From Bettongia penicillata ogilbyi (taxonomy: Eukaryota > Chordata > Mammalia > Diprotodontia > Potoroidae), in NCBI GenBank assembly GCA_023548195.1, contig JAJHZJ010000751.1:186001-250000 (forward strand): DNA of 64,000 nt, in the 5' to 3' direction. Both the position numbers and the translations under genes were made by a program. Shown here piece after piece: positions 30,816 through 41,949 of this stretch (its first letter is position 1; every line of letters starts with the position of its first letter). The notes under the pieces are model-generated. The model saw nothing but the letters and a program-made list of their open reading frames with translations, was not told the DNA's origin and searched no databases.

Positions 30816-31924
30816 ATGCCCAGAAAAGGGAAGAAAAATAAGTCCATAGAAGGTTACTTTCTTGGGGAACAGATGTTCCTGCCTTTCATTTCTGATGATG
30901 AGGAACAATTCTTACCATCAGGGAAAGACGTGGAGATCAGGGCCTCTTCATCCCAGTCATCACAGGTGGATGCCCGGTGGGCTCAGGCCATGGAAGAGCT
31001 CAAAAAGGATTTTGAAAATCAAGTTAGACAGATGGAGGAAAAACTGGGAAGAGAAATGAGAGAGATGCAAGAAAAGCATGAAAAACAGGTCAATACCCTG
31101 CTAAAGGAGACCCAAAAAAATGCTGAAGAAAATAACACCTTGAAAAATAGGCTCACTCAATTGGCAAAAGAGGTTCAAAAAGCCAATGAGGAGAAGAATG
31201 CTTTCAAAAGCATACTTAACCAAGTGGAAAAAGAGGTTCAAAAGCTCACTGAAGATAATAGTTCTCTCAAAATTAGAATGGAACAGATGAAGGCTAATGA
31301 CTTTCTGACAAACCAAGAAATCACAAAACAAAACCAAAAGAATGAAAAAATGGAAGAGAATGTGAAATATCTCAATGGAAAAAGAACTGACCTGGAAAAT
31401 AGATCCAGGAGAGACAATTTAAAAATTATGGAACTACCTGAAAGCCATGATCAAAAAAAGAGCCTAGACATCATCTTTCATGAAATTATCAAGGAAAACT
31501 GCCCTGAGATTCTACAACCAGAGGGCAAAATAAGTATTGAAGGAATCCATCGATCACCACCTGAAAGAGATCCAAAAAGAGAAACTCCTAGGAACATTGT
31601 GGCCAAATTCCAGAGTTCCCAGGTCAAGGAGAAAATATTTCAAGCAGCTAGAAAGAAACAATTCCAGTATTGTGAAAATACAATCAGACAATCAGGATAA
31701 TACAAGATCTGGCAGCTTCTACATTAAGGGATTGAAGGGCATGGAATAGGATATTCCAGAAGTCAAAGGAACTAGGGCTCAAACCAAGAATCACCTACCC
31801 AGCAAAACTGAGTATAATACTTCAGGGGAAAATATGGTCTTTCAATGAAACAGAGGACTTTCAACCATTCTTGATGAAAAGACCAGAGGTGAAAAGAAAA
31901 TTTGACTTTCAAACCCAAGAATGA
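30816..31924 (+). pseudogene. HAL1-like ORF1, nearly intact, one 8-base frameshift
   Basis: The best-preserved protein-coding sequence in the window. It is open for 294 codons from ATG 30816 (MPRKGKKNKSIEGYFLGEQM) to a stop at 31700. Domains: basic N-terminus with SIEGYF; acidic stretch SDDEEQF; coiled coil about residues 55-195; RRM-like domain about 195-260 (DLENRSRRDNLKIMELPESH, HEIIKENCPEIL, SPPERDPKRETPRN); and the first part of the C-terminal domain (KIFQAARKKQFQYCENTIR). At about 31683-31698 a tandem copy of ACAATCAG shifts the frame; without those 8 bases the length would equal the 367 codon positions of the copy at 18925. The out-of-frame remainder keeps the C-terminal domain up to TGA at 31922-31924. 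The break removes most of the domain needed for RNA binding. Confidence 0.92.
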
Positions 31925-32166
31925 GAAGAAGCATGAAAAAGCAAACAGCAAAGAGAAGTCATAAGGGACTTACCAAAAGTGAACTGTTTACATTACTACA
32001 TGAAAAGACAAAGGATGATAGAAGAGAGGGCGGAATGGTGATAGGGAAAATTAGAATGCTTGGTGTATTGGGGTGGGAAGAGGGGATAAATGAGGAGAAA
32101 ATTTGGAACCCAAAATTTTGTGAAAATGAATGTAAAATGTTAAATAAATAAATTTATATTAAAAAA

Positions 32167-32182
32167 AAGAAATGATGAGCAT
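32167..32182 (+). repeat. Target-site duplication, right copy (HAL1-like at 30136)
   Basis: AAGAAATGATGAGCAT, identical to the left copy. Confidence 0.95.
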
Positions 32183-32633
32183 GATGCTCTTAGGAAAAAA
32201 AAATGGAAATTCTTACATGAAATGAGGCAAAGTGAAATGAAAAGAACCAGGAGAAAACTGTACACAGTAAAAGCAATATTTTATAAGCATCTACTGCTAT
32301 GTAGAACTTAGCCATTCTCTGCAACACAATGATCCAAGGCAATTCTGTCAGACTTACATAAAAGATGCTGTTCAACTGAAGAGAAAGAACTGGTAAAAAC
32401 TGAATGCATATCAAATATACTTTTCATTTATTTTTCGTCTGTATTTTCTTTCACAGAGTGACTTACAGGAAAATGTATTTTGGTTGACTACACATGTAAT
32501 ATTAAGTTGCTTGTATTCTAAATACGGGGTAGTGGGGAGGGTGGTAGAAAATTCGGAACTTAGAATTTGAAAAGAATGTTAAAATTGTTTTTACATATAA
32601 TCAGGAAAAAATAAGTTATTAAACATAAAAAAT
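32183..32633 (+). mobile_element. End of ORF2 and 3' UTR of the L1 begun at 25403
   Basis: GATGCTCTTAGG joins the ORF2 remnant before the insertion; AAAAGAACCAGGAGAAAACTG matches the sense L1 at 63295-63312. Ends GGGGAGGGTGGTAGAAAATTC, GGAACTTAGAA and an A-rich tail, the L1 3' terminus. Confidence 0.82.
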
Positions 32634-32650
32634 AAAACTTTATTATCTGG
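32634..32650 (+). repeat. Target-site duplication, right copy (L1 at 25403)
   Basis: AAAACTTTATTATCTGG, 14 of 17 identical to 25386-25402. Confidence 0.7.
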
Positions 32651-32984
32651 CTCCTTCCTTGAAAGATTTACATAAGACTCCTGTTCATTACAATCTTTGC
32701 ATTTGCACTAAATTTGTCTGTACTTACATCACGTTTTCCAAATTTTGTCCTGGTTACATCCCTGCACACAACCATCCCTTAGAATCTTTAATCTGTGTTA
32801 CACAAATTACAAAATTATATCTAAGCTGAACTGGGGTATGCTGTTGGTGAATCTAGAAGTTTAATATTTGATTTAAAAGTTTCCTTAGTTACTTCATTAT
32901 CATTAGAGTCAAGTTGATTGCCAGGAACACAAAGAAAAGCAAAAACCTTTTTGCTTCTGTTTACCCCCTCTTCCTTTACAAAAT
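32651..32984. other. Unique DNA, no recognised feature
   Basis: Short gap between two L1-derived segments; nothing recognised. Confidence 0.5.
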
Positions 32985-33381
32985 ATTACACTAGATGTGA
33001 AAGCTCTGGAATTTGACTATAAAATTCCTGGGCCTTTTCATTTTAAAATCTCTGTTAGGAGGTGATCAGTGAAGTTTTTCAATTTCTATTTTTCCCTTTG
33101 GTATTGGAATATCAGGACAGTTTTACTTGATGAATTATTGAAAAGTGAGGTCTGAGCCCTTTTTTTATCATGGCGTCCAGGTAGTGCAATAATTTTCAAA
33201 TTGTCTCTCCTGGATATATTTCCAGGTTAGTTATATTTCCGATGAGATATTTCACATTGTCTTCTTTTTTCCATTTTTTTGTTTTATTTTAGTATTTTTT
33301 TCTTATAAAGTCTTTAGCTTCCATTTGCTCAAATGCAATTTTTAAGAAACTATTTTCTTCAGTTAGTTTTTGTACATTTTT
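32985..33381 (-). mobile_element. Antisense L1 fragment (ORF1 C-terminal half), left part
   Basis: The minus strand encodes decayed ORF1: a C-terminal domain start (CTGGAATTTGACTATAAAATTCC on plus), an RRM-like region (CAGGTAGTGCAATAATTTTC, CTCCTGGATATATTTCC) and coiled coil up to 33381. It continues at 36058-37188 after the antisense element in between. Its 3' part is missing. Confidence 0.75.
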
Positions 33382-34185
33382 TTAATTAAATAATTTATTT
33401 TAGGTTGTCAAAACTCATTTTCACAAGATTTTGTGTTCCAAATTTTCTCCCCATCTTCCCCCTCCCCTCCCACCCAAAGATAATATGCATTCTGATTACC
33501 TCTTCTCCTAGTCTGACTTCCTTTTATCATCCCCCCTTCACTTTTAATTTCTTGAAGGACAATATAGGTTTTTATACCCCATTGCCTGAATATCTTATTT
33601 CCAAGATGCACGCAAAAACCATTTTTTGACATTTGTTTTTAAAACTTTGAGCTCCAGTTTTTGCACTTTCTCCCTCCCCACCCACCCTCATTGACAATGC
33701 AAGCAGTTCAACATAGGTTATACATGTGTAGCTATGCAAAACACTTCCACAATAATCATGCTGTGAAAAACTAACTATATTTCTCATCATCCTGTCACAC
33801 CTCCCAATTATTCTATTTTTGACTTTGACCCTGTCACTTTTCAAAGTGTTTGCTTCTGACTACCCCTTCACTTAATATGCCCTCCTTTCTATCATCTTCC
33901 TCTAATCCTTATCCTTCCTACTTTTCAATGTAGGGTAAGATACCCAATTGAGTGTGTCTGTTATTCCCTCATTAAGTCAAATCTGATAAGAGTAAAGTTC
34001 ACTCATTCTTTCTCATTTTCCCCTCTTCCCCTCCTTTGTGAAATCTTTTCTTGCCTCTTTTGTGTGAGATAATTTATCCTATTCTATCTCTCCCTCTCTC
34101 CTCACAAAATATTCCTCTCTCACCTCAACATTCTATTATTAGATATCATCCCTTTGTATTCAACTCACCCTGTACACACCTCAGT

Positions 34186-34195
34186 CTATCTATTG

Positions 34196-34244
<49 letters not shown>

Positions 34245-34248
34245 CCTA
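34186..34248. repeat. (CTAT)n microsatellite in the element 3' region
   Basis: About 14 CTAT units following ACTCACCCTGTACACACC, the same relative position as other copies' simple repeats. Confidence 0.95.
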
Positions 34249-34390
34249 TTTCCTCCACCTATCCTAATACTGTGAAAGTTCTCATGAATTACAAATATCA
34301 TCTTTCCATGTAGGAATGTAAACAGTCCAACTTTATTAAGTCTCTTACGATTTCTCTTTCTTTTTTGCCTTTTCATGTTTTTCTGCATTC

Positions 34391-35465
34391 TCATATTTGA
34401 AAGTCAAATTTTCTATTCAGCTCTGGTCTTTCCATCAAGAATCCTTCATAGTTTTCTTTTTCACTGAATGTCTACTTTCCCCTGAAGGATTATACTCACT
34501 TTTGCTGAATAGATGATTCTTGGTTTTAATCCTAGCTCCTCTGACTGCTAGAATATAATATTCCAAGTTCTTTTATGCCTTAGTGTAGAAACTGCTAAAT
34601 CTTGCGTTATATGGTTTATGGTTCCACAATACTTGAATTATTTTTTTCTGATTGCTTCATCATATTTTCTCCTTCACCTTGGAACTCTGAAATTTGGCTA
34701 CATTATTCCTAGGTGTTTTTTGTTTCTTTTAGGATCTCTTCCAAGAGGAGATCAACGGATTCTTTTGATTTCTATTTTGCCCTCTGGTCTTAGAATATCA
34801 GGGCAGTTTTCCTCGCTAATTTCTGGGAAGATGATATCTAGGATATTTTTTTTTTTGATCCTGACTTTCAGGTAGTCTAATAATTTTTGAATTATCTCTC
34901 CTGGATCTATTTTTCAGTTCAGTGGTTTTTCCAATGAGATATTTCACATTGTCTTCTACTTTTTTCATTCTTTTGGTTCTGTTTTATACTGTATTGATTT
35001 CTCATAAAGTCAACTTCCATTTACTTCATTCTAATTTTGAAGGAATTATTTTCTTAAGTGAACTTTTGGACCTCTTTTTCCATTTGGCCAGTCTGCTTGT
35101 TAAGGCATTCTTCTCCTCATTGACTTTTTGGACTTCTTTTGTCATTTGGGTTACTCTATTATTTAAGGTTTTATTTTATTCAGTATTTTTGGCAGGGTAT
35201 CTCATTTATCAAGCAGTTGGCTGATTTTTCATGACCTTCTTGCATCACTCTCATTTCTCTTCCCAATTTTTCCTTTACTTCTCTTACTTGATTTTCAAAG
35301 TCCTTTTTGGGCTCTTCCATAGCCTGCAACCAATTCATAATTTTTTGGAGGCTTTTGATGTAGAAGCTTTGATTTTGTTGTCTTCTTCTGGTTGATTTTG
35401 CTTTTAAGCTTCTTTATCACCAAAGTAAGATTCTATACTCTGAATTCTTTACAATGTACACTCAT
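34391..35465 (-). pseudogene. HAL1-like ORF1 remnant
   Basis: Minus-strand ORF1. The ATG at 35465-35463 is followed, after a one-base shift, by RIQSIESYFGDKEA, the family's N-terminal motif. Coiled-coil coding DNA lies at about 35300-34980, an RRM-like region at about 34930-34800 (LKNRSRRDNSKIIRLPESQD-like) and a C-terminal domain to the stop at 34393-34391. Multiple frameshifts and stops; older than the copies at 18925 and 30816. Confidence 0.78.
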
Positions 35466-36052
35466 CTTCCCAGTCAAATATTTGACTCTCTAACCCTTTG
35501 TCAAGGTAGGGCTATACTTCCAGGGGAGGTGGGAGTGATGTTTGGTGTACTACCCCAAGCTTCAGGGATTTAGTATTAGCTGCTTGATCCCCCACCATCT
35601 GTGGAGGCAGCCTCTGCTGCTGCTTTTGCTGTTGTGGCTGCTGCTGTTCCCAACAACTGCCACCTGCCACTGCCACCAGCCCCAACAACCTGGGGCTGGG
35701 GTGGGAACTGGATAGACCACTGCTCCTCTTTCAAACTAGTCCCACAGACCTTTATGGCATGTGTGGATTGAGAAGTCAGGAAACTGCCACTGCTGCCAAT
35801 GATTCAGTCCCTGAGGTCTGTCCCAGTCTGTCTTTGCCAGTGCAGTATATGCCGTGTTGTGCTCTGCTCCCTGCCCAGTGTGATAAACCCTTCCTGCAGA
35901 CTTTCCTGGTTGTCTTGGACTGGGGATTTGTTTCACTCTGTCATTTTGTGGATTTTGTAACTATAAAATTTGTTTAGAGCCATTTTTATGAGTAGTTGGA
36001 GGGATGTGGGAGAGAATTCAGTGAAATCCCTGCTTTTACTCTCCCATCTTGG
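35466..36052 (-). promoter_or_regulatory. 5' UTR of the antisense HAL1-like element
   Basis: GC-richer, with CTGCTGCTTTTGCTGTTGTGG-like and CCACTGCCACCAG-like simple segments (35590-35690). CCAAGATGG box at the 5' end. Confidence 0.55.
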
Positions 36053-36057
36053 CTTTC

Positions 36058-37188
36058 CCTTCCTGCACTTCCCTTTGCATTTGGCCAGTTCCACTTTTTA
36101 AGTCGATTTATTTTTCCCCTCAGTGAATTTTTGCTTCTCTTAAAACATTTGGCCAATTCTCTTTTTTTAAGACATTTTCCTCCTCATTAGCATTTTGTAC
36201 CTCCTTTACCATTTGGCCTAGTCTATTTTTAATGTGTTATTTTCTTCAGTATTTTTTGTGTCTCCTTTACTAATCTGTTGATTAATTTTTTTTTCCTGAT
36301 TTCCCTGCATCACTCTCATTTCTCCTCCCATTTTTTCTCTATCTTTCTTACTTGATTTCAAAAATCCTTTTTGAGCTCTTCCATGCCCTGAAATCAATTC
36401 ACATTTTTCTTGCAATCTTTGGATGTAGGAGCTTTGATTGTTTCTTTTTCTTCTGAGTGCTTTGATCTTCCTTGTCGCTACAATAACTTCTTTATGTTCA
36501 GATTGCTTTTTTCTGTTGTGTTCATTTTTGCAGTCTTTTTCTTGACTTTTAATGCTTTGTTAAAGTAGGACTCTGCTTCTGTTCTACATTTTAGGGATTT
36601 TGTCCAGCTGCTTTCAGAAACACTTCTATGGAATTGTGAGTTTTCAGTTCTTCCAAGGTGCTATGATCTAAGGAGAGGTGTTTCCTTCTCTGTTGGCCTA
36701 TGCTTTGGTCTATGAGTGATCACAAGCACTCTTTTTCTGCCCTGGAACTGTGACAAGGGTCCAAGCTCCATTGCTGCCACAAACTCTGGTTTCCTAATGC
36801 TCCTCCTTCCCCAGGACTAAAACCCCAGACTGCAACCCAGATTCACATATGGGCAAAGGAGCAGAATCCTACCTCAGTTCTAGCAAGGAGACCCCTGCAA
36901 CCTCCTTATGACCAGTTGTTTTAGCCCACTATCATCTGTGGGACTGAGAGCTCTGGAATCAGCTGCTGCCACTACAGATTCAATGAATCCCAAGGTCTGT
37001 CCCTGGTTTGTTGAAGGTGGATCTGTGATGATGTGGTCTGAACTGGACTATGCTCCACTCTAACCCTCCTGCAATAGACCTTTCTTCTCCATGAGTCCTT
37101 TTATGGTATTATTTAAAGGTAAGAGGGTTTTGGGGAGAGCTCAGGGGAGTCGCTGCCTTTTCTCCATCATTTTCAGTCTGCCCACCTG
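36058..37188 (-). mobile_element. Antisense L1 fragment (ORF1 N-terminal half and 5' UTR), right part
   Basis: Continuation of 32985-33381. The minus-strand coiled-coil coding region (36060-36420) includes MQEKCELISGHGRAQKGFLK, KKDREKMGGEMRVMQGNQEK, parallel to the ORF1 of the L1 at 25403. A 5' UTR follows to about 37188 (minus start CAGACTGAAAATGATGGAGA). Confidence 0.75.
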
Positions 37189-37843
37189 GCTAGTTCTTGA
37201 ACATTTTTTGAGTCTATGCAGAAGTAGATTTCCACTGGACTCTACCTATTACAGACAAATAGAATGTTCTGTTCTTGGAGTAGCAGAATTGTAGATTCTC
37301 CTTTATTTTAGTATTTCTACCCTGATTATTTTTCTGCATTGCTAAGCTAGATGCTGGAAGTAAGCTACACTGTGGTTGGGGTCTGAGCCACATCAGTGCT
37401 ATCATTGATTTCTGAACTTCTTCCTTAGTCCATACATTACCTGGGACCTCCCTGTGTGGCAACATAATACAGGTCCCCTTCTAAATCTGTCCAGCATCTG
37501 TGACATGGGATTGGGTAGTAGGCAACAAAGCTGCTGATTGGCATCTGTCCCACTCACAGTGGTCTGATATGGATCTGGTGGTACCTGGATTCTGATCTAG
37601 GACCTGCTCTTGCTTTTTTTTTTTTCCACAACCTTTCCCTTGGCAGTGAATACTTATCAAGATCACTGGCTCCAGGCCCAAAACTGTCTCTAGTGTATTC
37701 AGAACTCCCTATATGTATCTGTATGTGACTAGAAAATACAGTTATCCCTTTTTTTCTGGATTTCCCTATCAGGATTCAGTCTAGTGTATCACCTAGACCA
37801 TATTAGTTCTTATTCCTAAATCATACCTTTGAATTGATTGAGA
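37189..37843. other. Unassigned, possibly decayed L1 5' UTR
   Basis: Moderately GC-rich for this window, with GGTCTGATATGGATCTGGTGG and ACCTGGGACCTCCCTGTG words reminiscent of, but not clearly matching, the antisense L1 5' UTRs nearby. No gene. Confidence 0.35.
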
Positions 37844-37880
37844 AGAGAGAGAGAGAAAGAGGGAGGGAGAGAGAAAGCAC
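37844..37880. repeat. (GA)n / GGGA microsatellite
   Basis: GAGAGAGAGAGAAAGAGGGAGGGAGAGA-type purine run. Confidence 0.85.
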
Positions 37881-37984
37881 TTAAGCAAAATATCAGTCAA
37901 TGAATCCCACATTGTCCTACAATAGGGCTGTATATTTTTCTTATTTATTCTTCAGAAACAAATTTGATAATTGCAATTATACAG

Positions 37985-38050
37985 TATATCTTCCTTTCTC
38001 CTTCCTTTCTCTTTTCTGCCTTCCTTTCTCTTTTCCTTCCTTTCTTTAAT
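37985..38050. repeat. CCTTTCT pyrimidine array
   Basis: Repeated CTTTC, CTTCC and TTTCT units. Confidence 0.85.
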
Positions 38051-38054
38051 CCTA

Positions 38055-38188
38055 CTTTCTTATAATGATTTTTCATATTATTTTCTGGTTCTGCTTACTT
38101 TACATGCATTAACTCATATAAGTCTTCCCATGCTTCTCTGAATTTTTCATAGTCGTTTTTTAAAACACAGAAATAATCCACTTAGTTA
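38055..38188 (-). repeat. Antisense L1 3' UTR fragment
   Basis: TTTCTGGTTCTGCTTACTTTAC, GCATTAACTCATATAAGTC TTCCCATGCTTCTCTG match the plus-strand look of antisense L1 3' ends elsewhere in the window (42970-43030). Confidence 0.6.
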
Positions 38189-39240
38189 TCAGTTTGGGAA
38201 TTTAATAATCAGAAAGAAATAGTCCTAAAAGAGAAACCAGGTGGATATTGGTAATATTAAAGGAGGGATTCCAGTATAATGAATTGGACACAGATGTGTC
38301 CACTTCACCCATGTCTGCCAAGAGCCAATCTCAGTGCCACAGCATTGCTAAATACCCTGGAGATAATAGCCTCCAGCTGCCTGCTGCTTTCTGTCTCTTC
38401 TAAGAAATATGAAGTCTCAGGTTTTTTGTTTTTTTTTTAATCCCCAAATGATAAATTTAATCTTATTTAATATTGTGTTAAAGGAATTTACTATGCCATG
38501 ATTTTTTAATGTAAACTTCAAAAAGCACAGGTCTGAGAAAATAAAGCTTGTAAAGGTGAATATGATGAGAACAAAATTGGAAGAGTGACAAGTGGCATCT
38601 GTAACATGCTGTATACAAGACCTATTTGTCATAAATATCTTGGAGGAATCCTTTAGGCTAGACAGAACTCACTACTATGAATTCAAGATGTGACCATTGC
38701 AGTGACCAACCCTCCTTCACTCATTCTGAGTCTGCCACAGGTTGTCCAAATTTCATATTCTGAGAACCTTTTGCTTCATTTTAACCTGTGGCATGCCTTG
38801 AGGTCAACACAATATTCATCTTGTTATCAGAAGAAGCAATCAGAGGACAAGAAGATGATATCGAGATGGATAAACTGGGCTAATCTGTAGGTCTTTGAAG
38901 AAGCTTGAGGAAAAAAATAGACCTTATTGTTTAAAATAAGAACCTGGAATAAAATAATATTCAGATGTCATTTTCTGCTTATGTTCTCTTTATTTATGTG
39001 CTATCAGATCCATCCCAATACACATACATATGCAACATGCTGCTATGTACTAGACCCTGGAGCAAGTGCTTGGGACGTAGAGAAAGGAAACACTCTGTAC
39101 CCTTTTTTGAGTGCTTTATAGATGTTTTCATTGCCCCTGCAGACAGTTTCTTGCCTCTTTCTGTTCGTGCAAATATGGAATTAAATTTGGTCAGAGACAG
39201 AACATGCTAGAAACAAGAGGACAATTATATACAAAAGAAT
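38189..39240. other. Mostly unique DNA, no gene recognised
   Basis: Contains a poly-T run (38420-38440) and, at about 39000-39110, a weak MIR-like stretch (ATGTACTAGACCCTGGAGCAAG). Short frames only. Confidence 0.45.
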
Positions 39241-39243
39241 GCA

Positions 39244-39265
39244 CACACATATATATGTATATACA

Positions 39266-39297
<32 letters not shown>

Positions 39298-39302
39298 CAT
39301 CC
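39244..39302. repeat. CA/TA microsatellite
   Basis: ACACACATATATATGTATATAC then (TA)n. Confidence 0.9.
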
Positions 39303-39821
39303 ATATCATACATAATACAAGTTCATGTGCAATTGTATAGTATAGGAAGAACAAAAACCTTCCCACTCTGCTCTCTCCCTCCCCTGAAGTCATGTCACAT
39401 TCGGGCAAGTCTGAACTCTTGGCCTATGATTCACTTTAAAAGCTGAGAAAAATTTACTTTTAAATTCACTCTATTCAATTTTTCTCCTTGAAATCAATGA
39501 TTTAAATCCTCTCCCTCCATTGTCCATTGAACTTTCTAAAGTATCAAATAAAAACAATAAAACAAATACGTCAGATACAGTGTCAATGAATGCGATACTC
39601 ATGGGTTCCAGTTCCTCATCTCACTGTCAAGGTTACAGGAGGTCTATTTTATTGCCTATTTTATGGAATCGCCACTAATCTTTCAATTACTCAAAGTTCA
39701 ACTTGTAGTCATTTTGTTGTGGCAGCCATTGCTTAAACATGCTTTCTGGTTCTGTTTGTTTATTTTCATTCCCTATTATTTTATAAAAATCTTCCATGAG
39801 GTTCTGAGTTCTTCATTTTAA

Positions 39822-40082
39822 CAGTAAAAAATAATAATGATGATAATAATAAATATTTTTATATAGAGTTTGCTCTATGCCAGGCACTGTAAGAACTTTC
39901 AAATATAATATCTTTTGATTCCTACAACTGGGAGATTAGTGTTTTAATTACCACTGTAATGCAGATGACAAAACATAGAGATTAAGTGACTTGCTCAGGG
40001 TCACATATCTAATTAAGTTATTGAGGCTGAATTTGAACCCATCTTCATGATTCCTAGATTGGCATTATATCACACCACCTAT
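39822..40082 (+). repeat. MIR3-like CORE-SINE
   Basis: AATAATAATGATGATAATAA, TATGCCAGGCACTG, GACTTGCTCAGGGTCACATATC, TTGAGGCTGAATTTGAACCC in canonical order. Confidence 0.82.
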
Positions 40083-40083
40083 T

Positions 40084-40328
40084 ACTACTATGACTTATAA
40101 AACAGTTGTAGTTTACATAGTGCTTTAAGGTTTGCACTTGATCCTACAACAATTCTATGAAGTATTTACTAGATTTAGACCTACTGATTAGACATATAAA
40201 TGAGAAAATTGAGACTGAGAAATATTAAGTGCCTTGCTCCAGATCCCACAGTTAGTATCTGATCAGGATTCAAACAGAGGATTTCCTTACTTCTATACTC
40301 TAACCAATGGGGCACCTAACTTCCTTGC
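40084..40328 (+). repeat. MIR3-like CORE-SINE, second tandem copy
   Basis: GTTTACATAGTGCTTTAAGG TTTGCAC, GATCCTACAACAATTC TATGAAG, AATGAGAAAATTGAGACTG, GTGCCTTGCTCCAGATCCCAC and GATTCAAACAGAGGATTTCC. Same family and orientation as the preceding copy. Confidence 0.82.
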
Positions 40329-40489
40329 TATTTCACAAAAATTAAGGGTTATTCTAAGAACTCCAGCTTAAACCAAACACAAAAAGAATTTTAAACATGA
40401 AATAATTGATATTCTACATAATTGACAAGTGGTTGTTCAGACTCTACTTGAAAATTTTTAGCAACAGAATACCTACTTACAGAAAACCA

Positions 40490-40491
40490 TT

Positions 40492-40533
<42 letters not shown>

Positions 40534-40550
40534 ATCTATCTATCTATCTA

Positions 40551-40602
<52 letters not shown>
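40490..40602. repeat. (CTAT)n followed by (TA)n
   Basis: About 15 CTAT units (with one CATCTAT interruption), then TGTG and about 22 TA units. Confidence 0.95.
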
Positions 40603-40606
<4 letters not shown>

Positions 40607-41710
40607 TAAACCGACCTATTAATGGCTTTTTTAAAGTATTTTCTTAAGCCACTCTTCCCCCCATTCTGAAAAATAAAAAATAAGGTCTATCAGAAGACAC
40701 CATGTGCTTTTCCATTCACAAGTACATATTTAATTGAGACTTATGATGGGCCATAATTTGTTCATCCCAGGATGCACTTAGGCATCGCAATGTCATTATT
40801 TGAATCTGCTATATCATTAGTGGTTAAAATTCAAGTGATGAATATTTATAAAATATGAATATTCATTAAACCATATTCACATTTCAATATTATGATGCAC
40901 TGGCAAGTCCTATTGGCATGGATAAAGTAGCTTCATAAACACCCTATCTCTTGTGGATGACCTCATCATTTTACATACTTCTACTACTTACAAGTCAGGG
41001 GACACATCCACAGGGTTATGCTATGCCATTTCAGGGAAAATATGAGCAAATTTCAAGAAAAATATCATAATGTTGAATTACAGCTTCTCTTTCTTTTAAT
41101 TTCACAAAAAAGATTTCATTCAAATCAGTCATTTTATAATATTTTCTACAGATACAACTTAAATATGCAAAACAATAATTTATCAGACTTATGAGTCTCT
41201 GTCACATTCTTCTGCATTTTACTGACATCTGCATCTCACAGCTGTTTAATCTGGCCTTCAATTAAAATATAGAACAAATAGAGCTAGAAATATTTGAAAC
41301 AATAATTCATCTAGAAAGGTAAACACAAATGTTTAACAGGCTTGACCTGTGCATTGACCCTTGTAAGACCAGTGCTCTGAGATCATGAGACTATTTCAGT
41401 GTTCAGAATTTTGGATCTGATCCAGAGAGACTTTAGTAAGCTCCAAGTCCCCTGAGGTTTCCTTCCTTCTTTAGCAATGGTAGTCCTTTCTCAATACTTT
41501 CAGTGTTAGTTTTGAAACTGTTTTTTTTTTTATTCGTTTCATTTAAAGACTTTAAATATCAGTCTGAAAAATTCTGCAGTAGCATGTGTTTGAAGAAGCA
41601 GCATACTATGGTTGATAGGGAGTTGGTCACAAAGTTAGGAAGACTTATTGTCAAGTCCTGACTCATGCATACTAACTGTTTGATTTTTCTGTTGCCATAG
41701 GCATAGTTTT
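40603..41710. other. Unique DNA, no recognised feature
   Basis: AT-rich, no repeat or coding signal recognised. Confidence 0.5.
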
Positions 41711-41714
41711 AAAA

Positions 41715-41885
41715 TGAGAGAGACAGACAGACAGACAGAGAGAGACAGAGAGAGACAGAGACAGAGAGAGATATGCACATATATGTGTGTACACACTAAT
41801 ATGCATACACATACACATATACATATATGCACATAAATGAACACACACACGCATATATATATATATATATATATATGCATGCATA
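41715..41885. repeat. GACA/GAGA, then CA/TA microsatellite
   Basis: Purine array of GACA and GAGA units (41718-41770), then ACACATATACATATATGCAC-type and (TA)n sequence. Confidence 0.9.
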
Positions 41886-41949
41886 CTAGTAAGAATATTC
41901 CTCACTGTGAACTACCTAGAGTGTCTAAATCACAATTCATATTAAGCAA

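Larger units (their letters stand above)
30136..32166 (+). mobile_element. HAL1-like (ORF1-only) L1 derivative with perfect target-site repeats
   Basis: GGGGGGAGGAGCCAAGATGG start, 5' UTR to 30815, ORF1 30816-31924 (one 8-base duplication), then a shortened 3' region ending AAAATTTTGTGAAAATGAATG and (A)n. Relative to the copies at 18070 and 53923 it lacks about 780 bases of the 3' region (junction near 32013, AAAGACAA/AGGATGATAG). The junction has only 1-2 bases of shared sequence and no GT-AG signature. It inserted into the ORF2 C-terminal region of the older L1. Confidence 0.92.
25403..32633 (+). mobile_element. L1 LINE lacking most of ORF2, carrying two nested insertions
   Basis: Starts GAGGTGGAGCCAAGATGGC and comprises a 5' UTR (25403-26040), ORF1 (26041 to about 28775, interrupted by a retrocopy), a purine-rich inter-ORF region with GA and GAT arrays (28776-29570), then directly the ORF2 C-terminal region (about 29575-30119), an ORF1-only insertion (30136-32166), and the L1 3' UTR to an AAATAAAACTT end at about 32633. 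Endonuclease and reverse-transcriptase segments are absent. Direct repeats flank the whole unit. Confidence 0.82.
33382..36052 (-). mobile_element. HAL1-like (ORF1-only) L1 derivative, antisense, full length
   Basis: Read on minus: 5' end at about 36052 (GAAAGCCAAGATGGGAGAGTA), 5' UTR, ORF1 (35465-34391), then about 1 kb of 3' region ending GATGGGGAGAAAATTTGGAAC, AAAATCTTGTGAAAATGAG and an A/T tail (33382-33404). Length (about 2.67 kb) and segment order equal the sense copy at 18070-21058; no ORF2. It interrupts an older antisense L1 ORF1; the flanking sequences TTGTACATTTTTTT and CTGCACTTCCCTTT may be decayed target-site repeats. Confidence 0.82.

Noticed and set aside
31975..32040. Spliced retrocopy as explanation for the missing 3' region of the element at 30136
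   Set aside because: Sister copies have neither GT at the left edge nor a suitable AG at the right edge of the missing part.
25403..32633. Endogenous retrovirus
   Set aside because: No long terminal repeats, primer-binding site, gag, protease or integrase motif; all RT-like sequence in the window is LINE type, and flanks show LINE-type target repeats and A-rich tails.
40490..40602. CRISPR-like regular repeats
   Set aside because: Tetra- and dinucleotide microsatellites without spacers; the genome is mammalian.
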